Shown: positions 49,191-59,601 of the stretch, in pieces
Numbering within the stretch: the first letter of the stretch is position 1
How the letters are laid out: every line of letters starts with the position of its first letter
From: Bailinhaonella thermotolerans
GTDB lineage: Bacteria > Actinomycetota > Actinomycetes > Streptosporangiales > Streptosporangiaceae
Assembly: GCF_003594875.1 (NCBI RefSeq)
Contig: NZ_QZEY01000007.1
Span: 186,001-250,000 of the forward strand
Direction of reading: 5' to 3'
DNA length: 64,000 bases
The notes under the pieces: model-generated
Database searches by the model: none
What the model was told of the DNA's origin: nothing
The model's input: the letters and a program-made list of their open reading frames with translations, nothing else
Program-made: the position numbers and the translations under genes

Positions 49191-49247
49191 TCGAACGCCT
49201 GTTCGGAGTTTCGCTTGACTTGATCTTGCGATCGAATCTATGTTCGA
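49191..49247 (+). promoter_or_regulatory. SOS-type promoter with two LexA boxes
   Basis: TCGAACGCCTGTTCGG (49191-49206) and TCGAATCTATGTTCGA (49232-49247) each match the Gram-positive LexA box TCGAAC-N4-GTTCGA with one mismatch. Between and across them lie TTGACT (49215-49220) and TATGTT (49239-49244), an 18-base-spaced promoter. LexA would block both elements. The transcript leads to the HEPN gene at 49423. Confidence 0.7.
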
Positions 49248-49422
49248 AGAAGTGGTGCGGGACTCGCGGCCCGCGCCTGGGCAGTGGGTCCCGGTGGACC
49301 GCCGTCGGCGGAGGCGGCGAGCCGGGTCCCATCGGCCGGACGGGGAGAGGGGAAGCTCCTCGTCCGGCCCCGCCCCGGCGTGGAGCGATCCGGCATACGT
49401 GCTCCAAAGGGGAGGCAGCACA

Positions 49423-49857
49423 ATGGCTCGACCGACCAGCGACCTGGCCCGCCCCCGGGTCTCGGAGACGGCACTCGCCCAGCTCGACGACGCACGCACC
49501 CTTCTCGCCGACGCCCGCGAGGCCCGTGCCTCCGCGGACCGCTACTCCATGGCCCACCGCGCGGCCCTGCGCGCCACCGCCGCCGTCCTCTCGGTCAAGG
49601 CGCGCCCCACCGCCAGCCGCCGCCTGCGCAGCGCCTGGGAGCTCCTCCCGGCCGCCGCGCCCGAGCTCACCGAGTGGGCCTCGTTCTTCGCGACCACCGC
49701 CGTCAAGCGCGCCTCCGCCGAGGCGGGCGTCCTCCACGCCGTCACCCCCGTCGAGGCCGACGCCCTCATCCACGACGTGGAGACCTTCATCAACACCGTC
49801 GAAGCGCTCCTCGACATCCCCAGCCAGCCGGTCCTCCCCATCCCCCTGGCCGGCTGA
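49423..49857 (+). CDS. HEPN domain protein, SAV_6107-like
   Basis: A 144-residue helical protein that I match to the actinobacterial SAV_6107 HEPN family: SETALAQLDDARTLLADAREARASADRYSMAHRAALRATAAVL, then LRSAWELLPAAAPELTEWASFFATTA and a C-terminal helix with DALIHDVETFINTVEALL. HEPN proteins often bind or cut RNA, but the RX4-6H ribonuclease motif is not clear here. The ATG at 49423 has GGGGAGG upstream. LexA boxes in its promoter suggest DNA-damage induction. Confidence 0.75.
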   Translation: MARPTSDLARPRVSETALAQLDDARTLLADAREARASADRYSMAHRAALRATAAVLSVKARPTASRRLRSAWELLPAAAPELTEWASFFATTAVKRASAEAGVLHAVTPVEADALIHDVETFINTVEALLDIPSQPVLPIPLAG

Positions 49858-49876
49858 CCCCCGCGGCCGGCCAGGC

Positions 49877-49913
49877 CCGCGGGCCCGCCCTCCCACTCAG
49901 GGCGGGCCCGCGG
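49877..49913 (+). terminator. terminator of the HEPN gene
   Basis: A perfect 15-bp stem, CCGCGGGCCCGCCCT (49877-49891) with AGGGCGGGCCCGCGG (49899-49913), and a seven-base loop, 20 bases after the stop. No T-run. Confidence 0.75.
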
Positions 49914-50117
49914 CACCCCCGCCCCGGCCCCCACGCCACCCGGCACTCGGGGCGCCCCGGCTCGTCCCGCACCCGTCACCAGCCCTCCACGGCGCAGGTG
50001 ACGCGCTCACCGGCGCCATCGCGCGCACACCGCGAACCCACGCGACACGCCGACTCGAACAGCGGCGGTCCGGCGGCGCCGGAGAAGCGGCCGCATCCCG
50101 ATGGCTCGCACCCCGAC

Positions 50118-50145
50118 CCACCGCCCGGCCGAGGCCGGGCGGTGG
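50118..50145 (-). terminator. terminator of the 749-residue gene
   Basis: CCACCGCCCGGCC and GGCCGGGCGGTGG form a perfect 13-bp inverted repeat separated by two bases, 37 bases beyond the stop of the minus-strand gene. The 200 bases to its left hold nothing else recognisable. Confidence 0.6.
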
Positions 50146-50181
50146 ATCTCATGGCGGCGGAGACCGGGGAGCCCGCGGGCG

Positions 50182-52431
50182 TCAGGGGGCGGCGGCCATC
50201 CAGTGGCGGGTGGTGGTCCAGCCGCGGAGGCGCCGGGCCTCGCCGGCGGTGCCGTCCGGGGCGAACTCACCGCCTGCCGCCACGTGCCGCAGGCCCGCGA
50301 CGGCCGGGGTGAGACGCGCGCGGGTGGGGGCCGGGACCGCGGCGAGGCGGCGGTCCAGCTCGTCCGCGAAGTCCAGCGGGTCGCCCGCGCCGGGCAGGGA
50401 CAGGAAGAAGATCATGTGCCGCCAGGCGTACGCCGCGTCCTTGATCGTGGACAGCGGTCGCGGGTTGCCCCGCACCCGCCCGGTGAGCGTGACCGCCGTG
50501 GCGAAGGCGCGCAGCGCGAGCTCCCGCCAGCCCGCCGCCGGCCGCGCCCCCGCGCGGAGCACCAGCGTGGCGAGGTTGTGCGTGGTCAGGATCTGCGCGT
50601 TCTCGATCACCACCCCGTTCTCGGCGGGCCTCCCCCACGAGCCCGTGGACCCGCACATCCGGTCGAACTCCGCCGAGGTCGCCGCGCCCCGCCCCGCGCC
50701 CCGCCGTACGTCGGGGACGGCCGCGACCGCCGCGTAGTCGATCCCGTAGTACCGCTCGTAGAGGCCGCCGCGCAGCAGCTCCCCGGCGATCTTGGCCGCC
50801 GCGGGGAACTTGCCGGAGAACGTGCCCATGAAGATGTCGGCGGCCAGCTCCTCCACCCACGGCAGCCGCTCCCCCGCCTCCTCGGACAGCGCGGCCAGCT
50901 CCCGCACGAACGGGTTCGGCGGCAGCGTGCCCGGGAACGCGTCGAGCGCCAGCTCCCCGAGGCGGCGCAGCGCGGCGTGCGCGTCGTCGCGCGAACCCGC
51001 GTCCGCGGCCCGGTGCCGGGCGGCGGCCCGCACCCACGGCAGCTCGTCCAGCCGCACCTGGTGCTCCAGGTTGAGCAGCAGCAGCGACCGGCGGCGGCGG
51101 AAGGCCAGGTAGTTCGCGGCCATCAGCGACCGCAGGGCGTCGTCGGCGTACGGCGCGGCGGTGGCGGCCGCGGCGATCCGGGGCACGAGCGTGGCCAGCA
51201 CCTCGGCGGACGGCACCACCCCGGCCTCGATCAGCTCCTCGGCCGTGCCGGCGTACGCCCGCCGTACGACGCGCGCGATCGACGGCGGGATCGGCGTCCC
51301 CGCGGGCACGCCCGGCGCCTCGCCCTCGCGGGCGGGGGCGAGGACGGCCTCCACGTCGCGGATGCCGTGGTCCGGCGGCAGGTCCGCCAGCCGGGCGACG
51401 ACGACGCGGGCCAGCAGGTGGTGCGCCGGGATGGACGCCTCGGCCGCCTGCCTCGCCCGGAGCGCGGCGTGCCGCTCCTCCCCCGGCCGCCCGCGCCGCG
51501 CGACCATCGAGTCCACGGCCCGCTGGAGCAGCCCGGCGGCGCGCGGGGTGAGCGCCCGCCCCGCCACGGTCTCCTCCAGCGCGGAGCGCAGGATGGCCAG
51601 GTTCTCCTTGGGCTTGCGGTGCTTGGCGCAGCGCGTGTGCGCCGCCGCCAGCTCCCGGTAGCGCGCGAGCAGGGCGGCGGCCCGGTCCCGCCACTCACCG
51701 TCCGTCCGCGCGCCCACGCGGCCGTCCTCGGCCGTGTCCAGCCACAGGGCCAGCAGTTCGTCGGCGAACGGGTTCCAGACCGTCAGCGCCTCGCGCATCG
51801 TCTCGACCCGCGCGTTCGGCTCGCACCCGGACACGCCGTCGCGCGCCTCGCCCGCCGTCTCACGCCACATCACCTCGGGGTCCGGCGGCGGGGCGTCGGC
51901 CGGGGCGGGGGCGAACCGCAGCAGGCCGGCGTACGGCGAGACCGCCTCCAGCACCTCCAGCGCGCCCTCGCGGTCGCCGGCCCGCAGCAGCCAGGCCACG
52001 ACCGGCAGCGCGGCCTCCTCGGGGAACTCCACCCGGTAGGCGCCGCCGTCGAGCAGCTCGCCGAGCCCGGCCAGCCCCTCCTCGGTGAGGTGGTGGGCGA
52101 AGAGCGCCTTCCGCTCGGGCCGCACCCCGGCGCGCGCGGCCAGTTCCGCCTCGTGCCGTGTCAGCGGGCCGCCCGCGGCCGGGGTCCCGGTGGCGAACCC
52201 GCCCCGGACCACCTCGGGCGTCACCCACGCGGGCAGGTCGGCCACCGGCGTCCGCGACCCGACGGTCAGCCTCCCCGAGAGCGTCCCCCCGAGCACCGCC
52301 GCCCAGCGCCGGACCCGCTCGCCGGCCCGCTCCCGGGTCGCCGCGTCCTCATGCGCCGCCGCCGTGAACAGCGCCTTGGCGAGCTGCCCCGCGGAATACC
52401 CGGCACCGGTGTGCCTGTCACTGCCTTCCAT
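50182..52431 (-). CDS. uncharacterised 749-residue protein linked to tRNA-like RNAs
   Basis: A large soluble, Ala/Leu/Arg-rich protein, mostly helical, with no membrane segment and no Walker, zinc or other catalytic motif I can see. Recognisable landmarks are GYSAGQLAKALFTAAAHEDAATRERA at the N-terminus, LPAWVTPEVVRGGFATG near 70, IPPSIARVVRRAYAGTAEELIEAGVVPSAEVLATLVPRI near 395, YYGIDYAAVAAVPDVRRG near 590, and ENAQILTTHNLATLVLRAG near 635. The spacing of helices would fit a repeat scaffold. The ATG is two bases after the end of a tRNA-like element and has no Shine-Dalgarno. It is not in an operon with other proteins. I do not recognise a function. Confidence 0.8.
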   Translation of the reverse strand: MEGSDRHTGAGYSAGQLAKALFTAAAHEDAATRERAGERVRRWAAVLGGTLSGRLTVGSRTPVADLPAWVTPEVVRGGFATGTPAAGGPLTRHEAELAARAGVRPERKALFAHHLTEEGLAGLGELLDGGAYRVEFPEEAALPVVAWLLRAGDREGALEVLEAVSPYAGLLRFAPAPADAPPPDPEVMWRETAGEARDGVSGCEPNARVETMREALTVWNPFADELLALWLDTAEDGRVGARTDGEWRDRAAALLARYRELAAAHTRCAKHRKPKENLAILRSALEETVAGRALTPRAAGLLQRAVDSMVARRGRPGEERHAALRARQAAEASIPAHHLLARVVVARLADLPPDHGIRDVEAVLAPAREGEAPGVPAGTPIPPSIARVVRRAYAGTAEELIEAGVVPSAEVLATLVPRIAAAATAAPYADDALRSLMAANYLAFRRRRSLLLLNLEHQVRLDELPWVRAAARHRAADAGSRDDAHAALRRLGELALDAFPGTLPPNPFVRELAALSEEAGERLPWVEELAADIFMGTFSGKFPAAAKIAGELLRGGLYERYYGIDYAAVAAVPDVRRGAGRGAATSAEFDRMCGSTGSWGRPAENGVVIENAQILTTHNLATLVLRAGARPAAGWRELALRAFATAVTLTGRVRGNPRPLSTIKDAAYAWRHMIFFLSLPGAGDPLDFADELDRRLAAVPAPTRARLTPAVAGLRHVAAGGEFAPDGTAGEARRLRGWTTTRHWMAAAP

Positions 52432-52432
52432 G

Positions 52433-52504
52433 CCAGCGTGGCGGGACTCGCACCCGCGCCCTCCGGGTCCCGAGCCCGGTGCTCCGCTGCTGAGCTACAC
52501 GCTG
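52433..52504 (-). tRNA. tRNA-like RNA 1, anticodon-position CGG, non-canonical elbow
   Basis: A full cloverleaf can be drawn on the minus strand: acceptor CAGCGTG/CACGCTG, D-stem GCTC/GAGC, anticodon arm CCGGG-CTCGGGA-CCCGG (CGG at 34-36, a proline anticodon), five-base variable loop AGGGC, T-stem GCGGG/CCCGC, discriminator G. T8, A14, G15-C48, T54 and A58 are tRNA-like. But the D-loop AGCAGCG has no GG pair and the T-loop TGCGAGT has G instead of T55, so the normal elbow cannot form. CCA is not encoded. It could be scored as tRNA-Pro by software; I doubt that it decodes. Confidence 0.6.
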
Positions 52505-52665
52505 ATCGCGCCGGCCCCGGCGCTCCCCCGACGATAAGCGCGCGACCCCGCGCCGGCCACCCGATTTCTCCCCTTCGACCCCATCCGCCGCCGTCGTACG
52601 GCACGAGCCGGCGCGCGGGACGAGCACACGGGCCCCGCCGTACGAGCCCCGGCTCGTCGATCCGG

Positions 52666-52736
52666 CCGGCGTGGCGGGACTCGCACCCGCGCCCTCCGGG
52701 AGAAAGCCCGGTGCCCTGCTGCTGAGCCACACGCCG
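52666..52736 (-). ncRNA. tRNA-like RNA 2
   Basis: Cloverleaf on the minus strand: acceptor CGGCGTG/CACGCCG, D-stem GCTC/GGGC with loop AGCAGCA, anticodon arm CCGGG-CTTTCT-CCCGG with only six loop bases, variable AGGGC, T-arm GCGGG-TGCGAGT-CCCGC, discriminator G. It shares the missing D-loop GG and G55 with copy 1, and its acceptor differs from copy 1 by a compensated A-T to G-C change. It is identical over 79 bases (52664-52742) to copy 3. The flank GCGAT before the acceptor is shared by all three. Confidence 0.65.
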
Positions 52737-52888
52737 ATCGCGCCCGCCCGGGCGCGGCCCCGATCCTAGACCGCCGGGCCCGCCGAGGTCATCCCCGTTT
52801 CCGCGACGCCGCCGGAGAGACGGACAGCAGGAAGGCCGGAGAGCCGGCGAAGCGGGGACGGGCCCCCGCGCCGGCGGCCGATCTCGGG

Positions 52889-52959
52889 CCGGCGTGGCGG
52901 GACTCGCACCCGCGCCCTCCGGGAGAAAGCCCGGTGCCCTGCTGCTGAGCCACACGCCG
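52889..52959 (-). ncRNA. tRNA-like RNA 3
   Basis: Identical in sequence and predicted fold to tRNA-like RNA 2, 223 bases upstream of it on the same strand; the identity covers 52887-52965 including the GCGAT flank and then stops. The DNA between the copies is unrelated, so the conserved unit is the RNA itself and not a longer duplication. No protein ORF is supported in 52505-53163; frames across the copies are shadows. Confidence 0.65.
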
Positions 52960-53151
52960 ATCGCGTCATTTCCACGCGTTCCCTACGGTACGCCCCCGCC
53001 GTCCACGGCGTCCCGGATCTCGCCCGCCAGCGCCGTACGGCCGCCCGGGCGGGGGCCGTACGGGGGCCGTGCGGGGGCCACGGGTTGGGGGTCGGCGGGT
53101 ATCGGTTTCGTCAAAGCGGGTGATAACCGCTATCCGGGCTGGAAGGCGGGT

Positions 53152-53157
53152 TAGTCT
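53152..53157 (+). promoter_or_regulatory. -10 element for a leaderless GNAT mRNA
   Basis: TAGTCT lies seven bases before the GTG start of the GNAT gene, the spacing expected when transcription starts at the start codon. No Shine-Dalgarno is present. Confidence 0.4.
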
Positions 53158-53163
53158 CGCGGC

Positions 53164-53733
53164 GTGGGCGAGGCGGAGTTGCAGCGGGTGGGCCGGGAGG
53201 GGTTTCCCGGGGTGCTCGACAGTGTGCTGGCGATCTACTCGGCGGCGATGCGGCCGCCGGGGGAGCAACTGGCGGGACGGCAGAGCATCATGCGGAACCA
53301 CTCGGGCTATCCGGGGTTCTCGTGCTGGATCGCGCTGGAGGACGGCGCGCGCGTGGGGTTCGCGTACGGCTTCCACGGCGCGCCGGGCCAGTGGTGGCAC
53401 GACGTCGTGCGCCGGGGGCTGGCCGAGGTGGGCGGCGAGGCGGCGGCGCGGGAGTGGTTCGCCGACCCGTTCGAGATCGCGGAGATCCACGTGCTGCCGG
53501 AGTACCAGGGGCGGGGCCTCGGCCGCCGCCTGCTGCACCGGCTGACCGGCGACCGGACGGAGCGGACGGCGCTGCTGTCGACGCACGACAGGCTCAGCGC
53601 CGCCCGGCATCTCTACCGCGACCTGGGGTTCGTGGACCTGCTGAGCGACTTCGAGTTCCCCGGCGGGACCGAGAGCTACGCGATCATGGGGGCGCGGCTG
53701 CCGCTGGCGGTCCAGCCGTCGAGCCGGCGGTAG
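53164..53733 (+). CDS. GNAT-family N-acetyltransferase
   Basis: A 189-residue acetyltransferase. Motif A, which binds acetyl-CoA, is [20 protein letters not shown] near residue 120, followed by [16 protein letters not shown], the conserved GNAT C-terminal part. A Trp-rich segment, [12 protein letters not shown], lies near 80. The acceptor is unknown. The start is GTG and probably leaderless. The last 58 bases overlap the 3' end of metF on the other strand. Confidence 0.85.
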   Translation: MGEAELQRVGREGFPGVLDSVLAIYSAAMRPPGEQLAGRQSIMRNHSGYPGFSCWIALEDGARVGFAYGFHGAPGQWWHDVVRRGLAEVGGEAAAREWFADPFEIAEIHVLPEYQGRGLGRRLLHRLTGDRTERTALLSTHDRLSAARHLYRDLGFVDLLSDFEFPGGTESYAIMGARLPLAVQPSSRR

Positions 53734-54620
53734 ACCTCGCGCGTCGCGCTGGACTTGTTGAACGTGATGAAGTGGATGCCCGGCGCGCCCTCGTCCAGCA
53801 GCCGCTGGCACAGCTCCGCGCCGTGCTCGACGCCGAGCCGCCGCACCGCCGCCGGATCGCCGGACACGGCCTCGAACCTCGCCGCCACCTCGGGCGGGAA
53901 CGGCGCCCCGGAGAGCTGCTCGGACCGCGCGATCGTGCTCATCTGGGTGACCGGCATGATCCCCGGGATGATCGGCACGTCGCAGCCTCGCGCCGCCACC
54001 CGGTCGCGCAGCCGCAGGTAGTCCTCGGCGCGGAAGAACATCTGGGTGATCGCGAAGTCGGCCCCGGCGTCGCACTTGCGCACGAAGTAGTCGACGTCGG
54101 AGTCCACGTCGGGCGACCTGGGGTGTTTGTACGGGAACGCGGCCACGCCCACGCAGAAGTCCCCGGACTGGCGGATCAGCCGGACCAGGTCCTCGGCGTA
54201 GTGGACTCCCTCGGGGTGCGCCACCCACTCGCCCAGCGGGTCGCCGCCCGGGGGGTCGCCCCGCACGGCCAGGATGTTGCGCACGCCCGCCTCGGCGAAC
54301 CGCCCGATCAGGTGCCGCAGCTCCCGGACCGAGTGGTTCACGGCGGTGAAGTGCGCCACCGGCGTCAGCGTCGTCTCCGTCGCGATCCGCTCCACCAGAT
54401 CGACCGTGCGGTCGCGGGTCGAGCCGCCCGCGCCGTACGTCACGGACACGAAGGTCGGCCGCAGCGCCTCCAGCTCACGGATGGTGCGCCACAGGTTGCG
54501 CTCGCCGTCCTCCGTCTTCGGGGGGAAGAACTCGAACGAGAACGACCGCCCTCCCGCGGCGAGCAGCTCGCGGATCGTGGGCGGACGTCCTGGCAGGACC
54601 GAAGAGCGACCTAGCGACAT
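53676..54620 (-). CDS. metF: 5,10-methylenetetrahydrofolate reductase
   Basis: Makes 5-methyltetrahydrofolate for methionine synthesis. The catalytic Glu is in [18 protein letters not shown] near residue 30; [24 protein letters not shown] and [14 protein letters not shown] are flavin-barrel signatures, and [16 protein letters not shown] ends the domain. The ATG at 54620 gives 314 residues. The 3' end runs 58 bases into the convergent GNAT gene. Next to it on the same strand lies a polyprenyl synthase, an arrangement also seen in mycobacteria (Rv2172c-Rv2173). Confidence 0.93.
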   Translation of the reverse strand: MSLGRSSVLPGRPPTIRELLAAGGRSFSFEFFPPKTEDGERNLWRTIRELEALRPTFVSVTYGAGGSTRDRTVDLVERIATETTLTPVAHFTAVNHSVRELRHLIGRFAEAGVRNILAVRGDPPGGDPLGEWVAHPEGVHYAEDLVRLIRQSGDFCVGVAAFPYKHPRSPDVDSDVDYFVRKCDAGADFAITQMFFRAEDYLRLRDRVAARGCDVPIIPGIMPVTQMSTIARSEQLSGAPFPPEVAARFEAVSGDPAAVRRLGVEHGAELCQRLLDEGAPGIHFITFNKSSATREVYRRLDGWTASGSRAPMIA

Positions 54621-54856
54621 GCCCTTTAGCGTAACGGCCCGCCCGTACCCCGTCCTCCGCCGCGTCCCGTCTTTCGGACCGGCCCCGTCCACTCCTTGGT
54701 ACGGCCGCGCGGCGACGCCGTGCCGGGCGCCCGGCACGGGGGCGGCGACGGCCGCACGGTACGGCACGGCGGCGGCGCCGTGGGGTCGCGAGACGCGCAT
54801 GCCGGGACGGGCACCGGGGTGCCGCCGGCCCGGCCGCGCCCGCCGTACCGGGCCGC

Positions 54857-55951
54857 TCAGGTCCTGCGGGAGGTGGCCGCGACGGCCAGGGCGTGCAGGG
54901 CCTCGCGGGCCTCGGCGGTGATCGGGGCGGCGGCGAGCCCGTCGAGGGCCGTCTCCAGGTATCCGGCGATCATGCGCTCCCCCGCGTCGAGGGCGCCGGT
55001 CTCGACGATGATCTCGCGCAGGGTCTCGACCCCGGCGACGTCGAGGGCCGGGTCGCCGAGGAGGGCGCGGACGGTGGCGGCCTGGGCGGGGGTCGCCGCC
55101 TCCAGGGCGCGGGCGATGAGGATGGTCCGCTTGCCCTCGCGCAGGTCGTCGCCCGCGGGCTTGCCCGTCTCGGCCGGGTCGCCGAACACGCCGAGGATGT
55201 CGTCGCGGAGCTGGAACGCCACGCCCACGTTGGTGCCGTAGGCGGCGCACAGCTCGTCGATCCAGTCCTCCGGCTTGTGGCCGAGGGCGGCCGTGGCCAG
55301 CATGAGGCCGATGTGCAGGGGGCGCTCGACGCTGTAGCGGGCGCTCTTGTGCACGGCCACGCGGTAGGCGCTCTCGACGGTGCCGGCCTCGCCCTTGGCC
55401 TGCTCCAGCAGGTCGAGGTACTGCCCGCACATCAGCTCGGTGCGCATCCGGTCGAACACCGGCCGCGCCGCGGCGAGCACCTCGCCGGGCAGCCCGGAGC
55501 CCTGGAAGAGCTGGTCGGACCAGACCAGGAACAGGTCGCCGAGCAGGATCGCGGCGCCCTCGCCGAACCGGCCGGGGCTGCCCTGCCACCCGGCCGCCCG
55601 GTGCAGCGCCTCGAACTTGCGGTGCGCCGACGGCATGCCGCGCCGCGTGTCGCTGCCGTCCATCACGTCGTCGTGCACGAGCGCGCTGCCCTGGAGCAGC
55701 TCCAGCGACGCCGCCGCCGCGAAGATCTCCGGCCGCCGGTCTCCCCCGGCGGCGCGCCAGCCCCAGTAGCAGAACGCCGGGCGCAGCCGCTTGCCCTCGG
55801 CCAGCAGATCGACGGCCGCGGCGTGCATCGGCGCCAGGTCCGGCCACCCGTCCATCCCCGGCCCCATGGCCTCAAGCTGAAGGTCCATGAACGCCCTGAG
55901 GGCGGCGTCGACCTCCGCGCGCACGTCGCGAAGGGGCCCGGTTCCGGTCAT
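54857..55951 (-). CDS. polyprenyl diphosphate synthase
   Basis: A 364-residue trans-isoprenyl synthase. The first Asp-rich motif is [15 protein letters not shown] near residue 93, the second is [12 protein letters not shown] near 240, and GKRLRP near 53 binds isopentenyl diphosphate. The residues just before the first motif (LELLQGSAL) suggest a product of C15-C20, but chain length cannot be fixed by eye. By position it matches idsA2 of mycobacteria. The ATG at 55951 starts [10 protein letters not shown]. Confidence 0.9.
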   Translation of the reverse strand: MTGTGPLRDVRAEVDAALRAFMDLQLEAMGPGMDGWPDLAPMHAAAVDLLAEGKRLRPAFCYWGWRAAGGDRRPEIFAAAASLELLQGSALVHDDVMDGSDTRRGMPSAHRKFEALHRAAGWQGSPGRFGEGAAILLGDLFLVWSDQLFQGSGLPGEVLAAARPVFDRMRTELMCGQYLDLLEQAKGEAGTVESAYRVAVHKSARYSVERPLHIGLMLATAALGHKPEDWIDELCAAYGTNVGVAFQLRDDILGVFGDPAETGKPAGDDLREGKRTILIARALEAATPAQAATVRALLGDPALDVAGVETLREIIVETGALDAGERMIAGYLETALDGLAAAPITAEAREALHALAVAATSRRT

Positions 55952-56060
55952 GCTCTGAGCCTAACGTCGTGGTACGACGCTCTGGCCCCGCGTCCCTCGC
56001 CCGCGGGGTGTGGCCCCCGTCACCGCCCGCCTCCCAGGTCGTACGGCCGCCGCCCGCGGA

Positions 56061-56705
56061 TCAGGGCGGGCTGACCGACAGGCGGCGGGCGAACTCCTGC
56101 GCGGCGGCCCTGGGGTCCTCGGCCTCGGTGATGGCGCGCACGACGACCACGCGGGTGGCGCCGGCGGCGAGCACCTGGTCGAGGTTGGTCAGGTCGATGC
56201 CGCCGATGGCGAACCAGGGGCGGTCCGAGTCCAGGCTCGCGGCGTAGCGCACCAGGTCGAGTCCGGGCGCGTGGCGGCCGGGCTTGGTCGGGGTCGGCCA
56301 GACCGGGCCGGCGCAGTAGTAGTCCACGCCCTCCTCCTCGGACGCGGCCTTGGCCTCCTGCTCGGAGTGCGTGGACCGGCCGATGAGGATGTCCGGGCCG
56401 AGGATGTCGCGCGCGTGCCGTACCGGGAGGTCGTCCTGGCCCAGGTGGAGCACGTCCGGGCGGGCGGCGTGCGCGACGTCGGCCCGGTCGTTGACCGCGA
56501 GCAGGGTCCCGTGGCGCTCGCAGGCGCGCCGGAACACCTCCAGGAACTCCAGCTCCTGGCGGGCCTCCAGGGTCTTGTCGCGGAGCTGGACGATGTCCAC
56601 CCCGCCCGACAGCGCCGCGTCGAGGAACTCCTCCAGGTCCCCCCGGTCGCGGCGCGCGTCGGTGCAGAGGTAGAGCCGGGACTCAGAAAGCGAGCGCTTG
56701 GGCAC
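56061..56705 (-). CDS. thiE: thiamine phosphate synthase
   Basis: Couples the pyrimidine and thiazole halves of thiamine. [19 protein letters not shown] near residue 38 binds the pyrimidine diphosphate; [28 protein letters not shown] near 68, and [11 protein letters not shown] near 132 complete the active site; [28 protein letters not shown] is the phosphate end. 214 residues. Its start overlaps the Rv2175c-like gene by 23 bases. The other thiamine genes are divergent. Confidence 0.94.
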   Translation of the reverse strand: MPKRSLSESRLYLCTDARRDRGDLEEFLDAALSGGVDIVQLRDKTLEARQELEFLEVFRRACERHGTLLAVNDRADVAHAARPDVLHLGQDDLPVRHARDILGPDILIGRSTHSEQEAKAASEEEGVDYYCAGPVWPTPTKPGRHAPGLDLVRYAASLDSDRPWFAIGGIDLTNLDQVLAAGATRVVVVRAITEAEDPRAAAQEFARRLSVSPP

Positions 56706-57054
56706 GCCGGTTCACTTCGCTGTGGCGGCCGGCCACGAGGGCCTCCGCCGGGGAGCCGGGCAGGGAGTCGTCGGCGGTGAAGAGCCACCGCAGCGACGCG
56801 ACCTCGTCGTAGCCGGCGTCGGCGAGCACGGTGAGCGTCCCCGACAGGCCCTTGAGGATCTGCCCGTCCTTGATGAAGACCGCCGGGACGCAGAGCTGCC
56901 GGTCGCGGTGGACCCCGATGAGCTTGCGATCGCGGAGGTACTGCTTGGCGCGGCCGAGGGAGATCCCGAGCTGCTGGGCGGCCTCCGGGAGGGTGATCCA
57001 CTGCCCGACGAGCTGCTCGGTCTCACGGTCGATCTGCGCAACTGAAAGCGTCAC
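56683..57054 (-). CDS. Rv2175c-family DNA-binding protein
   Basis: A 123-residue protein like Mycobacterium tuberculosis Rv2175c, a DNA-binding substrate of kinase PknL. The N-terminal winged helix is [32 protein letters not shown], and the C-terminal domain has [33 protein letters not shown]. An N-terminal Thr (VTLSVAQ) could be a phosphosite, as in the mycobacterial protein. The GTG at 57054 fits the family start; the frame is open further upstream. A PASTA kinase lies 2.5 kb away. Confidence 0.88.
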   Translation of the reverse strand: MTLSVAQIDRETEQLVGQWITLPEAAQQLGISLGRAKQYLRDRKLIGVHRDRQLCVPAVFIKDGQILKGLSGTLTVLADAGYDEVASLRWLFTADDSLPGSPAEALVAGRHSEVNRRAQALAF

Positions 57055-57240
57055 GCCACCACAACTACCACGCCGCGAGCCGCGGCAAACAACCCCGAGG
57101 TCCGGGAACGGGGCGTGACGATCACTGAATGCGCCCGCCCGTAAGCGCGAGGGATAAACTTGGGCGAAGCGCCGTGGTCCTCCGGGTGGGCCGTTCACAC
57201 TAGCCCCGGTTCGCCCGGAGGGTCACGCGCCTTCCTGCAC

Positions 57241-57331
57241 CACGCGCGGGAGCCCGGCGGGACCGGGCTGAGAGGAGGGCTGTCCGGCCCTCGACCGCCG
57301 AACCTGATCCGGGTCATACCGGCGAAGGGAG
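57241..57331 (+). promoter_or_regulatory. TPP riboswitch (THI element)
   Basis: The conserved pieces GGGCTGAGAGG near 57266 and GAACCTGATCCGGGTCATAC followed by CGGCGAAGGGA near 57300-57330 are in the right order and distance for the thiamine pyrophosphate aptamer. AAGGGAG at the 3' end is also the nearest ribosome-binding sequence for thiO, so the switch could act on translation. Upstream, 57055-57240 holds the divergent promoters and nothing else I can name. Confidence 0.95.
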
Positions 57332-57340
57332 CGACCTGCG

Positions 57341-59384
<2,044 letters not shown>

Positions 59385-59588
59385 CCCGCCCGCCCCCTTC
59401 TCCTCCGGGCGCGGGCCGCCCCGCCGTACGGCCCCCGCGGGCCCCCGCCGGGCCGTACGGCCGCCGCCGCGCGGCGCCCGGGAGAAGGGGGCGGACGGCC
59501 GGGGCCGGGACCTGCCCGGATCCCCTGCGGCATCGGGGATGTCACCCGCGCGTCCGCCGTCAGACCTGTCCAACTTGCACCGGACCCG

Positions 59589-59594
59589 TAAACT
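59589..59594 (+). promoter_or_regulatory. -10 element for a leaderless kinase mRNA
   Basis: TAAACT lies seven bases before the GTG at 59602. No Shine-Dalgarno precedes that GTG. The spacing supports a leaderless transcript and helps choose the start. Confidence 0.45.
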
Positions 59595-59601
59595 CACACT
59601 C

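Noticed and set aside
48913-49896. A 327-codon minus-strand frame across the LexA boxes and HEPN gene.
   Set aside because: Low-complexity translation, no ribosome site, and it is opposite a gene with good family features.
52433-52504. Reading the first tRNA-like element as an ordinary tRNA-Pro(CGG).
   Set aside because: The D-loop lacks GG and T55 is G, unlike decoding tRNAs, and it belongs to a family whose other members have six-base anticodon loops. I keep the anticodon note but not the decoding role.
52418-52975. Short minus-strand ORFs reading MWLSSRAPGFLPEGAG and similar.
   Set aside because: They are translations of the tRNA-like elements, repeated because the RNAs are repeated, not peptides.
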